From NCBI GenBank assembly GCA_000708835.1, contig DF237496.1, positions 1 to 58,900 of the forward strand: 58,900 nucleotides of DNA, written 5' to 3'. The notes beneath the pieces are model-generated. The model ran no database searches. It saw nothing but the letters and a program-made list of their open reading frames with translations, and was not told the DNA's origin. Position numbers and translations under genes: made by a program. The stretch is from Klebsormidium nitens. Its lineage: Eukaryota > Streptophyta > Klebsormidiophyceae > Klebsormidiales > Klebsormidiaceae. Below, piece after piece: positions 57,142-58,900 of the stretch (position 1 is its first letter; each line of letters opens with the position of its first letter).

Positions 57142-58900
57142 CGTTGTGCTGTTGTACTCGCGCGCATTGCTTTTGGTGGGGCAGTTAATATCGATTCCTA
57201 GGCCTGGGGTTCCAGTTCAAAACTCCAGTTAACAGGAAGTTCTCAGGCGTGCCTCGCCCATCTGTAATTTGGTTCTTTGTAAATAGGCGTAACTCGAAAA
57301 GGTCCACTTGTCGCACTTTGTATAGAGGATGTGCTGATGTTGGCTCATCGTATTCGGAAGGTTGCGCCAACGCGTGTCCGTAGCTTGTAAGGATCGGTGT
57401 AAATAGTGTAAAGGTGTAAGGTCAGAGCTTTTCAATAAGCGCTCTTGACTTGGAACCGTGGCTGCCCCCGCCCTCTTCCGAATAATTGGATGAGTAGCCA
57501 GGCTAGGTGAGGAACAAACGCATTCAACGCTTCAAACGTTACCTCGAGCAGTCTGATGTCAATCGTTGTAGTAACTGTGCGAAGCCCTACGAAACTTGGA
57601 TCATTGGGGTTATCCGAACAGCACTGTCACAGACGGTTGAGCTGCGAATGGTGGATGAAGTAGACAGTTGAGATCCGTGGTAAAGCCGCTGATCGCAACT
57701 TGCACTGCTCACGGGCCAGGCCGCATGGCCTCCTCCTCCGCTGGCAATATCATAACCAAATTAACAGACTGAGCTAAGTTCGTGGACTGTGCCGCATTCT
57801 CACGATTGCATGGACTCCGAATATCGGCAAATTGATGTCCCGCTGGTCATCGCACACGGTACAAGCCCCGGACGGTTTAGTACCGGGGGGTCACCTGATT
57901 GTGAATCGATGAGCGCTCAGCTTATTTGCATTCAACGCTGATGGTGATCAGTCTGTAGCATTCACGTCCACATGTGCTACTTCAATCGTTTTCAATCTGC
58001 ATATATCACTGGCAGTTACATCATTCATGCACATGGTCGAGGCGCATTGAGGGCAACCGCCTTAATTTCAACTTGAACAATAGTTTTGAATTTTCAACTT
58101 GAATTGACCCTTCATGTGGACCCACGGGATCGGATCGTTCAGATTCGATCCGATCGTGGGATATATATCGATCCGAAAAACTTCACTTTCGGCTTAATTT
58201 GGCCCAAAGTAAGTAGCTAGCAAAAAAATATTTGATATGTCGTTGTGTCCGCTGAGTGATAAGTCAGTGGTGAACAAAGACTGTCGCGCGGATCGAGGAC
58301 TAGATATAATTAGAATTGCATGATAACAAAATTAGTACCTCGATCCAGATTCAAACCCTTGCCAAGTGAATGGAGGCGGCCAGAGCCGGTTAAGCATTCT
58401 CACTACTTGCATGCGCGATCGATCCTATTACTTAGATTGCTTAAGAATGTCTTCATTTTTCGGCTAATTTTTTGGGACTCAGTGGATCGGTCGATCAGTC
58501 GTAAAATTTTAAATCAGCAATCTACTTAAAAGCTTGAAACCTCGCAAAATAGAGTCAATTCACTTGTCAGTACGTTGAGGCCGCATATGCAATCAACATT
58601 TAAGGTGGTAAGACGGTATTCGACAGTGGGAGCATGTTCAAAACCCTAAAACTTGATGTAGACATCATGGATTTGCATTCCGTTTTTTCGAGGTGGTTGG
58701 GGGCATTGAGAAGCATGTTTGAAGGCCCCTCGTGCCCCTCGAGCCATGATACAACATGCTAGAGCAACACGAAGCTCAAGAGAAGTTGGCAAAATGTGCA
58801 GTTTAACGCTGCAGGACCCCCCCGGCAAAACGGCTCCGTAGGGAAAAAATGAAAAGATAGAATCTTCTCGGAAGGTAGGCTTTCCTCATGGGGGGATGCT
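57142..58900. other. Intergenic region at the right edge
   Basis: About 1.76 kb with the HNH 3' UTR. AT-richer after 58000. It contains an inverted repeat GGATCGGATCG / CGATCCGATC at about 58131-58155. Open frames are short and unrecognised. Confidence 0.45.

Noticed and set aside
58131-58155. Inverted repeat built on GATCGGATC
   Set aside because: Kept only as a note in the flanking region: arms of about 10 bp with simple composition are likely to occur by chance.

Overview
The window is eukaryotic nuclear DNA from the green lineage. Coding regions are short GC-rich exons joined by GT-AG introns (two introns use GC-AG). Gene content is plant-like: a PAUSED/LOS1-type exportin-T, a USP-kinase-U-box protein, a GT47 exostosin and a plant-type HNH protein. 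The non-plant-crop GLUD-like glutamate dehydrogenase and the compact gene spacing suggest a streptophyte alga such as Klebsormidium; that name is inference. I see no bacterial operons, rRNA, tRNA or CRISPR.

Layout, left to right. (1) 552-8652 +, a 5'-nucleotidase whose 5' end lies outside the window. (2) 9880-13012 -, a type II membrane GT47/exostosin glycosyltransferase. (3) 14006-23068 +, a complete exportin-T of 14 exons and about 990 aa, divergent from gene 2. (4) 24712-26502 +, a small secreted protein with an NTF2/SnoaL-like domain. (5) 28162-36692 -, a USP-linker-kinase-U-box protein with an altered catalytic loop. (6) 39636-46709 -, a mitochondrial-type glutamate dehydrogenase. (7) 47434-51016 +, a MAK32-like pfkB kinase, divergent from gene 6. 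(8) 52374-57141 +, an HNH-family protein with a transit-peptide-like first exon. Exon chains were assembled by hand from splice signals and reading phase; nearly all junctions keep phase.

The most striking signal is not a gene. In the 5'-nucleotidase and the glutamate dehydrogenase, several introns hold tandem arrays whose repeat unit contains the end of the neighbouring exon together with its splice site. There are arrays of duplicated acceptors (at 99-589, 1800-2483, 3403-3830 and 43605-43660) and arrays of duplicated donors (at 6645-8045, 40517-41430 and 42528-43190). In the donor arrays the copies closest to the true exon are the best preserved and the far copies are decayed. This looks like repeated local duplication anchored on exon-intron junctions, leaving ladders of decoy splice sites.

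A second genome-level feature is a small MITE-like element (about 120 bp) in three introns of two genes. The genes are unrelated housekeeping functions (nucleotide salvage, tRNA export, wall or glycan synthesis, signalling, nitrogen metabolism) and do not form a pathway cluster.
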